64,000 nt of DNA from the NCBI GenBank assembly GCA_964621615.1, contig CAZUMW010000008.1:62001-126000 (forward strand), read 5' to 3'. Of this stretch, positions 31,574 through 40,463 are shown piece after piece (within the stretch, counting starts at the first letter, position 1; each line of letters opens with the position of its first letter). The translations under genes were made by a program, and so were the position numbers. The notes beneath the pieces are model-generated. The model did not search any database, was not told the origin of the DNA, and was given only the letters and a program-made list of their open reading frames with translations. The DNA comes from CAZUMW01 sp964621615. Its GTDB lineage: Bacteria; Desulfobacterota; WTBG01; CAIYCZ01; CAIRTM01.

Positions 31574-34312
31574 TTAAAACATTCGCCCCATGGAAAACTC
31601 GAAATTGCTCGAGTCCTCGTCATCGCGCGGGTTAAGGTTCAGCCCCCACACCAGGCGCAGCGGGCCGAACGGCGAGTACCAGTTTATGCCGACGCCCACG
31701 CAGTGCCGCATATCGGAGAAGAAGTTTTCTCCGCTTCCGTACGCATTACCCGTGTCATAAAAAATCATCCCCCGCACGCCGGCTTCTTTCATGAGGGGAA
31801 AAAGATACTCAAAGTTGAAAAACAGCTCCTTTTTGCCGCCCACGACATCCTCGTCATCATGATATCCGCGGCGGGGTATTTCAAATTTCCTGTCCCCGAT
31901 ATATATTTCCCGGGGCCCGCGCGGCCGGGGCTCGCGGGGGCCGACCGAGCGCACTTCAAACCCGCGCATCGAATCAAGCCCGCCGAGAAAAAACTTTTCT
32001 GAAATGGGAATCCGCTCACTGTTGTATGGGAATATCTGCCCGATGGTGCCTCTCATAAGAAATGCCGTATCCCACGGCAGCGGAAAATATTTCGCAAGGC
32101 TCCCGATGACGGTAATAAACTTGCTGTCGCCTCCCAGCCCGGCAAGCTCAACCGAAAACGTATTGTACACTCCCTTGCGGGGCTGCCAGCGGTCATCGCG
32201 GGAATCTTTTATCAGCGCCGCAGCGATGCTGCTCACTGAATTTGACCCCTCCTGGCGCAGAATATCGAGAGCCACATCGTCCTCATCATCCACAATATCG
32301 ATATCGATCGACTCGAAGCGGTACGTCAGATACAGGCGGGTGTAATCCCAGTCGCGGAACGGAAAGCTCGTTCGCAGCTTGAAGCCGCTCGAATCACGAT
32401 CAAAATCCTCATAGGCCCGCTCGATGTTAAACAGATCAAACCCGAATGCGAGCTCGGTATTTTTATAGCGAGGCTCGGTAAACGATATATTATAATAATT
32501 GGAATGCCCGCCCAGCTGTGCCATGAGATGCACGTTGCGCCCGGTGCCGAACAGATTGCTCTGAGATATCTGGAACATCCCGACCAGATTATCCACCGAG
32601 CTGTAGCCCGCCCCGATACTGAATGCGCCGGTTGGCCGCTCTTTGACTTCAACCCGCAGCCTGACCAGATTGCTCTTCGAGCCGGGCTCGGTATTAATGT
32701 TGACCTCTTCAAAAAACCCCAGATTATTTATTTCCTGCTTGCTGCGCTTTATTGCCTTTGAGCTGTAAATGGAGCCTTCGCTGACCCGCATTTCCCGGCG
32801 TATAACGTTATCTCGCGTTCTGGTGTTGCCGGTGATCTTTATTTCTTCGATATATATTTTCTCACCTTTATCAATGTCAAACACCAGGTCCACCTCTCTG
32901 GCCTCATCCTGGATGTGGGTCAGCGGGGTAATGTCAGCGTTGGCAAAGCCGTTCTCTGCGTACAGCTCCTTGAGCGCTATCATATCATCGTTGAGCACCT
33001 TGCCGTTAAAGGTTTCGCCCGTCGCCGAGTCAAGGGTGTCCTTGAGCGTCTGCGCATCGAAAATCAGGTCCCCCTTCAAATCAACCGAGCCGACGGTAAA
33101 CCGGCTGCCCTCATTCACCGTAAAATGAACGTGTATGCCGTCGTCTTTAAATTGAACATCAGGCTCTCTCACCTGCGCCTGCAGGAATCCTTTGCTGTAA
33201 TAATAGGCAACGATCCGGTCCATGTCCTTTTGAAGCGCTTCATCTCTGAAGACGCCCCTGCCGGTAAAAAGGGAGAGCAGCCAGTGCTTTTCTCTGGTTT
33301 CCATTATTCTCTTCAGCTCTTTGTCGGGCATGGATTCATTTCCCGTAAAGGTTACCTCGGTAACTTTTACGACCGAGCCCTCGGAAATGGCAAAATCAAC
33401 AGATGCGTAATATTCGTTTATCTCCTCGATTGAATAGGATACATCAACATTATAATAGCCCTTTTCACGGTATACTTTGCTGATTCTCTCAACATCCCCT
33501 TTAATTTTATTGATATCAAGTATTGTGCGGGGCTTGACTTCCATCACCTTGCGGATATCCTCGAGCTTGATTTTCTGATTGCCCTTGATCTGTATAGCGC
33601 GGATCATGGGCTTCTCCTGAACGGTGAACACTATGTGCTTCCCCGCATCCGTATCCGTGCTGGAAATCTGAATATCTTCAAAATATCCCATCTGGTAAAT
33701 GCTTTTCAGGTCTTCCTGAAGCACTGCCGGCGAAAAAACATCGCCCGGCTTTGTCTGTATGGCATACAGCACGGCGTCATCCTCAATAAACCGGTTGCCC
33801 TTTACTTCAACGTCCGCAACCATCTGCTTGTCGAGAATAGCAAAATTAAGCCGGCGCGCAAAATCCTGGAGCTTATAGGGTATGCCGGCAAGCTCCTCTG
33901 CTGTTATAGACAGCCGGCGAGGAGAGCCTGTACCCGTTATAGGCAGTATCATGACATCAAGGCTGTACTTTTTCCCGATTTGGGTGAGCGTGCCGGCGAT
34001 CATAAAATCGGCCCGAAGCTTTTTGCCCATAACAACGGCTTTTTCCTCATCAAGGGCGTCCCAGCCGAAGCGCTCGATTATAAGATTCATCTCGGCGCTT
34101 GATATGGTTTTGATTTCACCGTCAGCGTCAAGGCGCGTTAAAAGCATATGCTGAACAGCGCTGCCCATAAAGCCGATATCATCCGAGCTGTACACGATAA
34201 CCGGCAGAATGCCGACGCGCACCTCTGCTGCGCACGGAACCGGCACCGCAGCAGCCGCGCAGCACAGGAAAGCAGCAAACACAAACACCTTTCTGAAATA
34301 TTTAAAAAGCAT
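31574..34312 (-). CDS. bamA: Outer-membrane protein assembly factor BamA with an additional N-terminal domain
   Basis: Omp85 protein that inserts beta-barrels in the outer membrane, about 912 aa. A signal peptide (to about 30) is followed by an extra domain of about 135 residues (VGILPVIVYSSDDIGFMGS to the helix ending NFAILDKQ) that is not part of E. coli BamA and resembles CsgG/FlgT-type periplasmic domains. Five POTRA domains follow (VADVEVKGNRFIEDDAV, IRAIQIKGNQKI, VTEVTFTGNESMP, RFTVGSVDLKGDL, IEEIKITGNTRTRD), then the 16-strand barrel with GLDSMRGFEVRSVGPREP near the end and the terminal EFSMGRMF. It overlaps no gene but follows lolD closely. Confidence 0.95.
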   Translation of the reverse strand: MLFKYFRKVFVFAAFLCCAAAAVPVPCAAEVRVGILPVIVYSSDDIGFMGSAVQHMLLTRLDADGEIKTISSAEMNLIIERFGWDALDEEKAVVMGKKLRADFMIAGTLTQIGKKYSLDVMILPITGTGSPRRLSITAEELAGIPYKLQDFARRLNFAILDKQMVADVEVKGNRFIEDDAVLYAIQTKPGDVFSPAVLQEDLKSIYQMGYFEDIQISSTDTDAGKHIVFTVQEKPMIRAIQIKGNQKIKLEDIRKVMEVKPRTILDINKIKGDVERISKVYREKGYYNVDVSYSIEEINEYYASVDFAISEGSVVKVTEVTFTGNESMPDKELKRIMETREKHWLLSLFTGRGVFRDEALQKDMDRIVAYYYSKGFLQAQVREPDVQFKDDGIHVHFTVNEGSRFTVGSVDLKGDLIFDAQTLKDTLDSATGETFNGKVLNDDMIALKELYAENGFANADITPLTHIQDEAREVDLVFDIDKGEKIYIEEIKITGNTRTRDNVIRREMRVSEGSIYSSKAIKRSKQEINNLGFFEEVNINTEPGSKSNLVRLRVEVKERPTGAFSIGAGYSSVDNLVGMFQISQSNLFGTGRNVHLMAQLGGHSNYYNISFTEPRYKNTELAFGFDLFNIERAYEDFDRDSSGFKLRTSFPFRDWDYTRLYLTYRFESIDIDIVDDEDDVALDILRQEGSNSVSSIAAALIKDSRDDRWQPRKGVYNTFSVELAGLGGDSKFITVIGSLAKYFPLPWDTAFLMRGTIGQIFPYNSERIPISEKFFLGGLDSMRGFEVRSVGPREPRPRGPREIYIGDRKFEIPRRGYHDDEDVVGGKKELFFNFEYLFPLMKEAGVRGMIFYDTGNAYGSGENFFSDMRHCVGVGINWYSPFGPLRLVWGLNLNPRDDEDSSNFEFSMGRMF

Positions 34313-34323
34313 AATCACAAGCT

Positions 34324-35031
34324 CTATACAAGCTCTCCGTCAACCAGCGTAATGCAGCGCTGCATTTTACCGGCGTATTGCTCGTTATGCGTGACAACAA
34401 TCAGCGTCATGCCCATTTCGCTGTTTACCGACATAAGCAGATTAAACACCTCTTCCCCGGTGTGAGTATCAAGGTTGCCGGTGGGCTCGTCGGCGAGCAC
34501 GATTTCAGGGCGCATAACCAGCGCCCTGGCGACGGCTACCCGCTGCTGCTCGCCTCCGGAAAGCTCGCCCGGCTTATGGGACAAGCGACGGGCAAGGCCC
34601 ATCCGGTCAAGCAGATCAGCCGCGCGGCGGCGTGCGGCAGCATAATGCTCACCTGCAATAAGCGACGGCATCAGCGCATTTTCCAGCGCTGTAAACTCGG
34701 GGAGCAAATGATGAAACTGAAAAATGAACCCCAGCTTGCGGTTTCGAAAACCCGCAAGCCACTTCCGGCTGTTGGCAAACAGATTTTCCCCCCGATACAG
34801 AACCTCTCCGGATGTCGGGCGGTCGAGCGTCCCCAGAATGTGCAGAAGCGTGCTTTTGCCGGCTCCGCTCGGGCCCACAATAGCGATCTGCTCTCCGCTT
34901 CGAATATCAAGGTTAACATGCTTAAGGACCCTGGTCTCCGCTGTTCTGCGCACATAGGTCTTTTCAAGCCGGGCAGCCCGAACAAGCATCCCTGCGTCTT
35001 GTTTAGCCGCCGCTGCATGGTTTTCACTCAT
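34324..35031 (-). CDS. lolD: Lipoprotein-releasing ABC transporter ATPase LolD
   Basis: ATPase of the LolCDE complex that detaches lipoproteins for the outer membrane, 235 aa. Walker A GPSGAGKSTLLH, the LolD-type insertion GTLDRPTSGEVLYRGENLF, signature LSGGEQQRVAVARAL and Walker B VLADEPTGNLD are present. Its start overlaps the lolC/E stop by 8 bp, which supports the assignment within the wider MacB-like ATPase group. It is followed by bamA. Confidence 0.94.
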   Translation of the reverse strand: MSENHAAAAKQDAGMLVRAARLEKTYVRRTAETRVLKHVNLDIRSGEQIAIVGPSGAGKSTLLHILGTLDRPTSGEVLYRGENLFANSRKWLAGFRNRKLGFIFQFHHLLPEFTALENALMPSLIAGEHYAAARRRAADLLDRMGLARRLSHKPGELSGGEQQRVAVARALVMRPEIVLADEPTGNLDTHTGEEVFNLLMSVNSEMGMTLIVVTHNEQYAGKMQRCITLVDGELV

Positions 35032-36274
35032 ACCGGAGAGCCTCCACAGGATCCATGCGCGCGGCCTGTGCCGACGGGTACACGGTTGCGAGAAAGCTTA
35101 TTGCCACAGCGCAGAAGCCGACCCAGAACGTGTCCCAGAACTGCATTTTCACACTCAATGACGCAATATAATAAACATCCTTTGAAAGCGCAACAATTTG
35201 ATACGTGTTTTGCAGATAGGCAAGCGCGGTTCCCCCGGCGATGCCGAGCACCGTGCCGGTACAGCCGATAACCAGCCCCTGCAGCATAAAAATCTTCAGA
35301 AGCGAGCCGGATGTTGCGCCCATTGACTTCAGGATAGCAATTTCACGGTTTTTGTCGTTTACCATCATGATAAGGGTTGCAACAATGCTGAAAGCGGCAA
35401 CAATAATAATCAGGATGAGGATAACGAACATTGCTGTTTTTTCGAGCTTGAGCGCCGAATAAAGGTTCCGGTGCATCTGCTTCCAGTCACGAACGCTGTA
35501 TCCGCTTCCCAGCACCGCCTGAATATCGCGCACCACGTGTTCGGTATCGAAAATATCCTGGACCTTGACTTCCACACCCGTAACCGCATCGCCCATTTTC
35601 AGAAACGACTGAGCGGTGTTAATACCCACATAGGCGATCCCGGTATCATATTCATACATGCCTGACTCAAAAATGCCCGCAACCCGGAACTTTTTCCACC
35701 GGGGCACCATCCCCGCGGGCGATAAAAGCCCCGAAGGGGAAATGACCGTCAGCGCTGCCCCGGGATACACGCCCAGTATCTGGGCAAGCTCTTTTCCGAT
35801 GATGATGCCCGGATTGGCGGTTTCTTTTTTATCGGCCCCGTCCGGCCGGAGCGCGTCCAGGTTTCCTTCAACAAGGGTATCGCCGATATCAATAACGCGC
35901 GGCGCGGTATCGACATCGAGCCCCCTGAGCACCGCACCCGAAACGCGGCTGCCTGAGGAAAGCATGACCTGGCTGAGAATAAAAGGCGTTGAGGCAGCCA
36001 CATCCGGCACGGCATCGATCTGACGCCGGACGTCGCGATAGCTGCTCATGTTGGACCCGAATCGGGTGATGACGATATGCGAGTTGGTGCCGAGAATCTT
36101 CTCGCGCAAGTCATCGGCGAATCCTGTCATGACCCCCAGCACTAAAATGAGCGCCATGACCCCTATAGCCACACCGGCAACAGAAATAAGCGTGATAATT
36201 GAAATAAAAGACTGCTTTTTCTTTGCGCGCAGATATCTGAGCGCTATTATGATTTCATAGGGAAGCTGCATCAT
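35024..36274 (-). CDS. Lipoprotein-releasing ABC transporter permease (LolC/LolE)
   Basis: Inner-membrane permease of 416 aa with four membrane spans: an N-terminal one (ISIITLISVAGVAIGVMALILVLGVMTGF), a large periplasmic domain (about 50-270), and three C-terminal spans starting IILILIIIVAAFSIVATLIMMV. It begins LPYEIIIALRYLRAKKKQSFISI, which is characteristic. Only one permease gene is present, so the transporter probably has a homodimer of this LolF-like subunit rather than separate LolC and LolE. Confidence 0.93.
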   Translation of the reverse strand: MMQLPYEIIIALRYLRAKKKQSFISIITLISVAGVAIGVMALILVLGVMTGFADDLREKILGTNSHIVITRFGSNMSSYRDVRRQIDAVPDVAASTPFILSQVMLSSGSRVSGAVLRGLDVDTAPRVIDIGDTLVEGNLDALRPDGADKKETANPGIIIGKELAQILGVYPGAALTVISPSGLLSPAGMVPRWKKFRVAGIFESGMYEYDTGIAYVGINTAQSFLKMGDAVTGVEVKVQDIFDTEHVVRDIQAVLGSGYSVRDWKQMHRNLYSALKLEKTAMFVILILIIIVAAFSIVATLIMMVNDKNREIAILKSMGATSGSLLKIFMLQGLVIGCTGTVLGIAGGTALAYLQNTYQIVALSKDVYYIASLSVKMQFWDTFWVGFCAVAISFLATVYPSAQAARMDPVEALRYE

Positions 36275-36283
36275 AATGCCGTA

Positions 36284-37768
36284 TCAGGACCTTTCGGACC
36301 GTAGGAGCGGGAAAAGAATCACATCCCTGATTGACGGTGAATCGGTAAGCAGCATAACCAGGCGGTCAACGCCTATCCCCTCGCCCGCTGCAGGCGGCAT
36401 TCCATATTCAAGTGCCCGGATAAAATCCTCGTCTATTTCAGCCGGCGCTCCCGTGCGCTGGTGCTTTTCCTGCGCCTGGCGCGAGAACCGCGCCCGCTGA
36501 TCCTCCGGATCTGTGAGCTCGGAGAAGGCATTGGCGATTTCCCTGCCTGCAATATAGAGCTCAAACCGGTCAGTCACGCTCTGATCCGTTTCACACGCTC
36601 TGGCAAGCGGCGACACCTCAACGGGAAAATGAGTGATGAACGTGGGCTGAATCAAATGCGGCTCGGCAACATGCTCAAAAATTTCCGTTACCACCTCGCC
36701 AAGAGACTCCTTGCCGGTCAATTCGATACCGAGATCCCGGGCGCGGCTTTGGGCTGCAGGGAGGCTGCCAAGATCTTCAGGTGGTATCTGCCCGTAGCGG
36801 GAAGCAGCCTCTTTGAGGGTCATCCGGCTCCACGGCGGGGCCAGATCAAGCTCGTGCCCCTGATATACAACGCGGGTCTTACCGGTAAGCTCAGCGCACA
36901 GACCGGAAATCATCTGTTCGGTAACATCCATAAAGTCTACAAACGTCGCATAGGCCTGGTAGAACTCGACCATGGTAAACTCAGGGTTGTGCTGCGTGGA
37001 AACACCCTCGTTTCTGAAATTGCGGTTTATTTCAAATACACGCTCAAATCCTCCCACAAGGAGCCGCTTCAGATACAGCTCCGGCGCAATGCGCAGATAC
37101 AGATCGATGTCAAGTGCGTTGTGGTGCGTCTTGAACGGTTCGGCGGCCGCTCCACCGGGGATATGATGCATCATCGGCGTTTCCACTTCATAAAAGTCCC
37201 GGTCAGAAAGAAAATTGCGTATAAACGAGATTATCCGTGATCTGATCTGAAAAGCCGATCTGACGCTTTCATTTACAATCAGGTCAAGATAGCGCTGGCG
37301 ATACCGCGTTTCAGTATCCTGAAGCCCGTGCCATTTTTCCGGAAGCGGACGCATTGCCTTGGTAAGCAGCGCGAAGGAATCTGCGAGAATGGTCAGCTCG
37401 TCAGACTTTGTAACGAAAGCCCGCCCGGACACGCCCACGATGTCACCAACGTCAGCTTTCCTGAAAACGGCGTAGCTGTCGCTGCCCACCTTGTTTTTCT
37501 GAATATATATCTGGATGCGCCCGGTTCTGTCCTGAACATGGAAAAAAGAGGCTTTGCCGAAATTTCTGAGCGACACTATCCGTCCCGCAACAGAAAAAGC
37601 CTCCTCACATTGCTCCACCTGCTCTTTTGTCTGGCCGCGGAACCGCTCCCGGACAGGTCCGGCTGTGTCATCCGGAGTGAAATTGTTCGCAAATGGGTTT
37701 ACCCCTTCCGCGCGCAATGCGCCAATCTTTTGAAGCCGCTGCTCAAAAAAAGTGTTTTTCTGCGTCAT
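36284..37768 (-). CDS. lysS: Lysyl-tRNA synthetase, class II
   Basis: Charges tRNA-Lys, 494 aa. The OB-fold anticodon-binding domain (about 55-160; VAGRIVSLRNFGKASFFHVQD) is followed by the class II core: motif 1 near FLSDRDFYEVETPMMHHIPGGAAA, motif 2 FRNEGVSTQHNPEFTMVEFYQA, and motif 3 GIGVDRLVMLLTDSPSIRDVILFP. It starts the lysS-lol-bamA-lpx transcription unit, 10 bp before lolC/E, and has a good upstream promoter. Confidence 0.98.
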   Translation of the reverse strand: MTQKNTFFEQRLQKIGALRAEGVNPFANNFTPDDTAGPVRERFRGQTKEQVEQCEEAFSVAGRIVSLRNFGKASFFHVQDRTGRIQIYIQKNKVGSDSYAVFRKADVGDIVGVSGRAFVTKSDELTILADSFALLTKAMRPLPEKWHGLQDTETRYRQRYLDLIVNESVRSAFQIRSRIISFIRNFLSDRDFYEVETPMMHHIPGGAAAEPFKTHHNALDIDLYLRIAPELYLKRLLVGGFERVFEINRNFRNEGVSTQHNPEFTMVEFYQAYATFVDFMDVTEQMISGLCAELTGKTRVVYQGHELDLAPPWSRMTLKEAASRYGQIPPEDLGSLPAAQSRARDLGIELTGKESLGEVVTEIFEHVAEPHLIQPTFITHFPVEVSPLARACETDQSVTDRFELYIAGREIANAFSELTDPEDQRARFSRQAQEKHQRTGAPAEIDEDFIRALEYGMPPAAGEGIGVDRLVMLLTDSPSIRDVILFPLLRSERS

Positions 37769-38102
37769 AGCTCCTCGCGCTTACGTATTGCTGCCCTCCA
37801 TGCATCACTCCTGCCAACAAAGCCGCCCCGCAGAGGTCCGCCGGAATTCTCCGCAGCCCCTTAAGGCTCGGCTGCCGGTACGGTTCAGACAGCACAATCC
37901 ACCAAAAAGCAGCACAATAACTTACCTTTTCCATTTAGTCAAGTAAAAGCGGCATATCTGCGGACCCCTGCACACAGCGGAGGTATTTTTTACTTAATCT
38001 TCTGTTAAATATATGCTAAGAAAGTGGGATATTTAATTTAACATGAGCGGCCCGCTTAATGGAACCCCTATCGAACGTACAACCGTCAAAGGAGTTATCC
38101 CC
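37769..38102. other. Divergent intergenic region between lysS and the PPOX-type gene
   Basis: Contains the lysS promoter (minus strand). Towards the plus side, TTACTT (about 37990) and TATGCT, 16 bp apart, are a weak candidate promoter for the next gene. No further gene is evident. Confidence 0.5.
37914..37942 (-). promoter_or_regulatory. Promoter of the lysS-lpx operon
   Basis: Minus strand TTGACT (37942-37937), exactly 17 bp spacer, TATTGT (37919-37914). It would give a leader of about 140 nt before lysS. Confidence 0.6.
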
Positions 38103-38525
38103 ATGAAAAAGGAAGCATTGAGAAAGACCATCCGTGAATTTGCAGGAACCTATGAATATTCCAATCTTCTGACGATCGATGATGCAGGGCATCCCAAAGG
38201 AAGAATGATGGAAAACACCCCTGTCGGCGATGACCTCGTCTTCTGGTTCGCAACGTTTGCGCAGTCAGACAAGGTTCGGGAAATCAAAAACAACGAAAAA
38301 GCCGGCGTTTTTCTGTACAGGCCCTCGGACCATAGCAGCATTTCAGTGCGCGGACGCGCTGAAATTGTAACAGACGACTCTATTAAAAGTAAAAAATGGC
38401 AGGACAAGTGGACCAAATTCTGGAAGAGCCCTGAAGATCCGGCCTATACATTGATAAAAGTCATTCCCGATCAGATCATCTATCTTGATTTTCCGAATCA
38501 TCAGAAGGAAACGCTTGATCTGTAG
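38103..38525 (+). CDS. Pyridoxamine 5'-phosphate oxidase-like (split barrel FMN) protein
   Basis: Product of 140 aa, related to general-stress-protein-26-type split-barrel flavoproteins. The frame opens earlier (38043), but the ATG at 38103 has AAAGGAG 8 bp upstream and yields MKKEALRKTIREFAGTYEYS. The core DAGHPKGRMMENTPVGDDLVFWFATFAQSDKVREIKNN has the FMN-binding pattern; VFLYRPSDHSSISVRGRAEIV and WTKFWKSPEDPAYTLIKVIPDQI complete it. The physiological substrate is unknown. It stands between divergent lysS and the yceD operon. Confidence 0.88.
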   Translation: MKKEALRKTIREFAGTYEYSNLLTIDDAGHPKGRMMENTPVGDDLVFWFATFAQSDKVREIKNNEKAGVFLYRPSDHSSISVRGRAEIVTDDSIKSKKWQDKWTKFWKSPEDPAYTLIKVIPDQIIYLDFPNHQKETLDL

Positions 38526-38532
38526 CACCCGA

Positions 38533-38550
38533 AAAAGGTTGCATCCTTTT
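38533..38550 (+). terminator. Weak hairpin terminator after the PPOX-type gene
   Basis: AAAAGG-TTGCAT-CCTTTT, 6-bp stem with T residues at its end, just 8 bp after the stop codon. Small, so the call is tentative. Confidence 0.4.
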
Positions 38551-38580
38551 GCATTCAATGCTAAAATTTATGGATTTTAA

Positions 38581-38608
38581 TTGACAAAGTTTTTTTTCTA
38601 TATATACT
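38581..38608 (+). promoter_or_regulatory. Promoter of the yceD-rpmF-fab operon
   Basis: TTGACA (38581-38586), 16-bp T-rich spacer, TATACT (38603-38608, five of six consensus bases). Transcription would start near 38615, only about 18 nt before the yceD ATG. Confidence 0.7.
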
Positions 38609-38632
38609 ACCATCTTTCATTTTTCAGATGTT

Positions 38633-39184
38633 ATGACAGAGCTTTATTCTGTCAGCGTAAACGATATCCCCCCTGAGGGGTTGCGCGCAACCACACAATG
38701 GAGTATCGGTACCGTTGAACGCCTTCTCAGCGAAGCCGCACCGGACATAAGCAGTGTCTGCACACCGCTTGAGCTTGTGCTGAGCTTCGCTCCTTCTCAG
38801 GCAAAAATTGTGCTGGAGGGAGCCTGCCGGGGGGGGTTCGAGCTCATGTGCGTACGGTGCCTGGAGGCGTTTCCGTTTGATGTGGATGCAGCGTTTCAGT
38901 ATGTCTTATGGCCTCAATCCAGCGAGCGGATTGCAAAAGAAAAGCATCTTCATCACGACGAGCTTGAGATTGTTTACTTTGAAGGGGATCACATCGATCT
39001 GCCGCCGCTCGCAAGAGAGCAATTGTTTCTGAATTTTCCGCAGCACCCCCATTGCAGCGAAAAATGCCGCGGGCTGTGCCCTGCATGCGGCACAAATCTT
39101 AACAAAAATCAGTGCAGTTGCGGCGCTGCGGGGGACAATGCGGAATCCCCTTTTTCTATATTGCAGCGCCTAAAAAAACAATAA
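38633..39184 (+). CDS. yceD: YceD/DUF177 family protein
   Basis: Product of 183 aa, a conserved protein usually upstream of rpmF and linked to 23S rRNA accumulation in other organisms. The core RCLEAFPFDVDAAFQYVLWP and DLPPLAREQLFLNFPQHPHCSEKCRGLCPACGTNLN is diagnostic; the four Cys in the last block probably hold zinc. It precedes rpmF by 25 bp. Confidence 0.93.
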   Translation: MTELYSVSVNDIPPEGLRATTQWSIGTVERLLSEAAPDISSVCTPLELVLSFAPSQAKIVLEGACRGGFELMCVRCLEAFPFDVDAAFQYVLWPQSSERIAKEKHLHHDELEIVYFEGDHIDLPPLAREQLFLNFPQHPHCSEKCRGLCPACGTNLNKNQCSCGAAGDNAESPFSILQRLKKQ

Positions 39185-39209
39185 TTTCCAAAAGCGAGGT
39201 AATACCATC

Positions 39210-39392
39210 ATGGCAGTACCGACAAAAAAAACATCCCGGTCACGAAAAGGCAGCCGCAGAGCTCATGACGGGCTGAAAGCGCCGGGGCTTTGCGTGTGCC
39301 CTCAGTGCAATGAGCCCAAGCGCCCGCATCACGTCTGCCCGAAGTGCGGTTATTACAAAAGCAAAGAGGTTATTTCCGTTTCAGCAGAGTAG
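39210..39392 (+). CDS. rpmF: 50S ribosomal protein L32
   Basis: 60-residue ribosomal protein: MAVPTKKTSRSRKGSRRAHD, then a zinc ribbon in the form CPQC ... CPKCGYYKSKEV. GAGG precedes the ATG. It lies between yceD and fabH; plsX, which often follows rpmF, is not there. Confidence 0.98.
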   Translation: MAVPTKKTSRSRKGSRRAHDGLKAPGLCVCPQCNEPKRPHHVCPKCGYYKSKEVISVSAE

Positions 39393-39452
39393 CGCCTCCG
39401 GCGCAGGTCCGGAAACCGGCTGCCAATCCGCACACAGGGGAATACGACGACA

Positions 39453-40433
39453 ATGCACAAAGCACACATAATAGGCACTGGATCAAGCGCTCCCGAAAAA
39501 AAGCTTACCAACGCAGATCTTGAGGCAATTGTTGACACCAATGATGAGTGGATTACGACACGAACCGGCATAAAGGAGCGGCGCATATCATCGAACGGCG
39601 AGAGCGCCTCGACGTTTGCCTACCGGGCAGCGCTCAATGCCCTTGATATGGCCGGTGTGTCAGCCGGCGAACTGGACATGATCATTGTGGCAACGATTAC
39701 ACCTGATATGCTGACCCCGTCGGTCAGCTGCATTATTCAGCACAAGCTCAAAGCAAAAAAAGCTGCCGCGTTTGATTTATCGGCGGGCTGCACCGGGTTT
39801 ATCTACGGGCTTTCCCTCGGCGACAATCTCATCAAATCGGGAGCCGCTGAAAAAATTCTTGTGATCGGCGTTGAAACGCTTTCTAAAATCACCGACTATG
39901 AGGACCGGTCCACCTGCGTGCTGTTCGGTGACGGTGCCGGCGCGGTTATTCTTTCCCGGGGAAACGGCGATCAGGGCATTCTGTCAACGCACCTGTTTTC
40001 CGACGGAGCCTACGGGGAGCTGCTGTATGTACCGGGAGGCGGCTCGCGGATTCCGGCAACGCACGAATCGGTAGAAAACCGCGAGCACTACCTGAAAATG
40101 GACGGCAACAAGGTGTTCAAAATTGCAGTGAAATCGCTTGAGGAAGCCGCCGTGACAGCAATCACCCACAACAAGCTGACGGCCGAAGCCGTCGATTTAC
40201 TCATTTCTCATCAGGCCAACTCCCGCATCATACACGCAATAGCAAACCGCTTGGGCATCCCGCCCCATAAAGTGTACAGCAACATCGCAAAATACGGCAA
40301 CACCTCTGCGGCATCGATTCCGCTGGCCCTCGATGAGGCAAACCGGCAGAAGCGAATAAAAAAAGGCGATCTGGTATTGCTTGATGCGTTCGGCGCGGGT
40401 TTTACATGGGGATCGGCCCTGGTCAAATGGTAA
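39453..40433 (+). CDS. fabH: 3-oxoacyl-[ACP] synthase III
   Basis: Starts fatty-acid chains by condensing acyl-CoA with malonyl-ACP, 326 aa. Active-site Cys is in FDLSAGCTGFIYGL, catalytic His in DLLISHQANSRIIHA, and Asn in AKYGNTSAASIPLAL. It begins MHKAHIIGTGSSAPEKKLTN. It is followed by an acyl-CoA dehydrogenase rather than fabD. Confidence 0.97.
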   Translation: MHKAHIIGTGSSAPEKKLTNADLEAIVDTNDEWITTRTGIKERRISSNGESASTFAYRAALNALDMAGVSAGELDMIIVATITPDMLTPSVSCIIQHKLKAKKAAAFDLSAGCTGFIYGLSLGDNLIKSGAAEKILVIGVETLSKITDYEDRSTCVLFGDGAGAVILSRGNGDQGILSTHLFSDGAYGELLYVPGGGSRIPATHESVENREHYLKMDGNKVFKIAVKSLEEAAVTAITHNKLTAEAVDLLISHQANSRIIHAIANRLGIPPHKVYSNIAKYGNTSAASIPLALDEANRQKRIKKGDLVLLDAFGAGFTWGSALVKW

Positions 40434-40463
40434 CTGAATACTAATCAAGGAGAGGAAGCAGGT

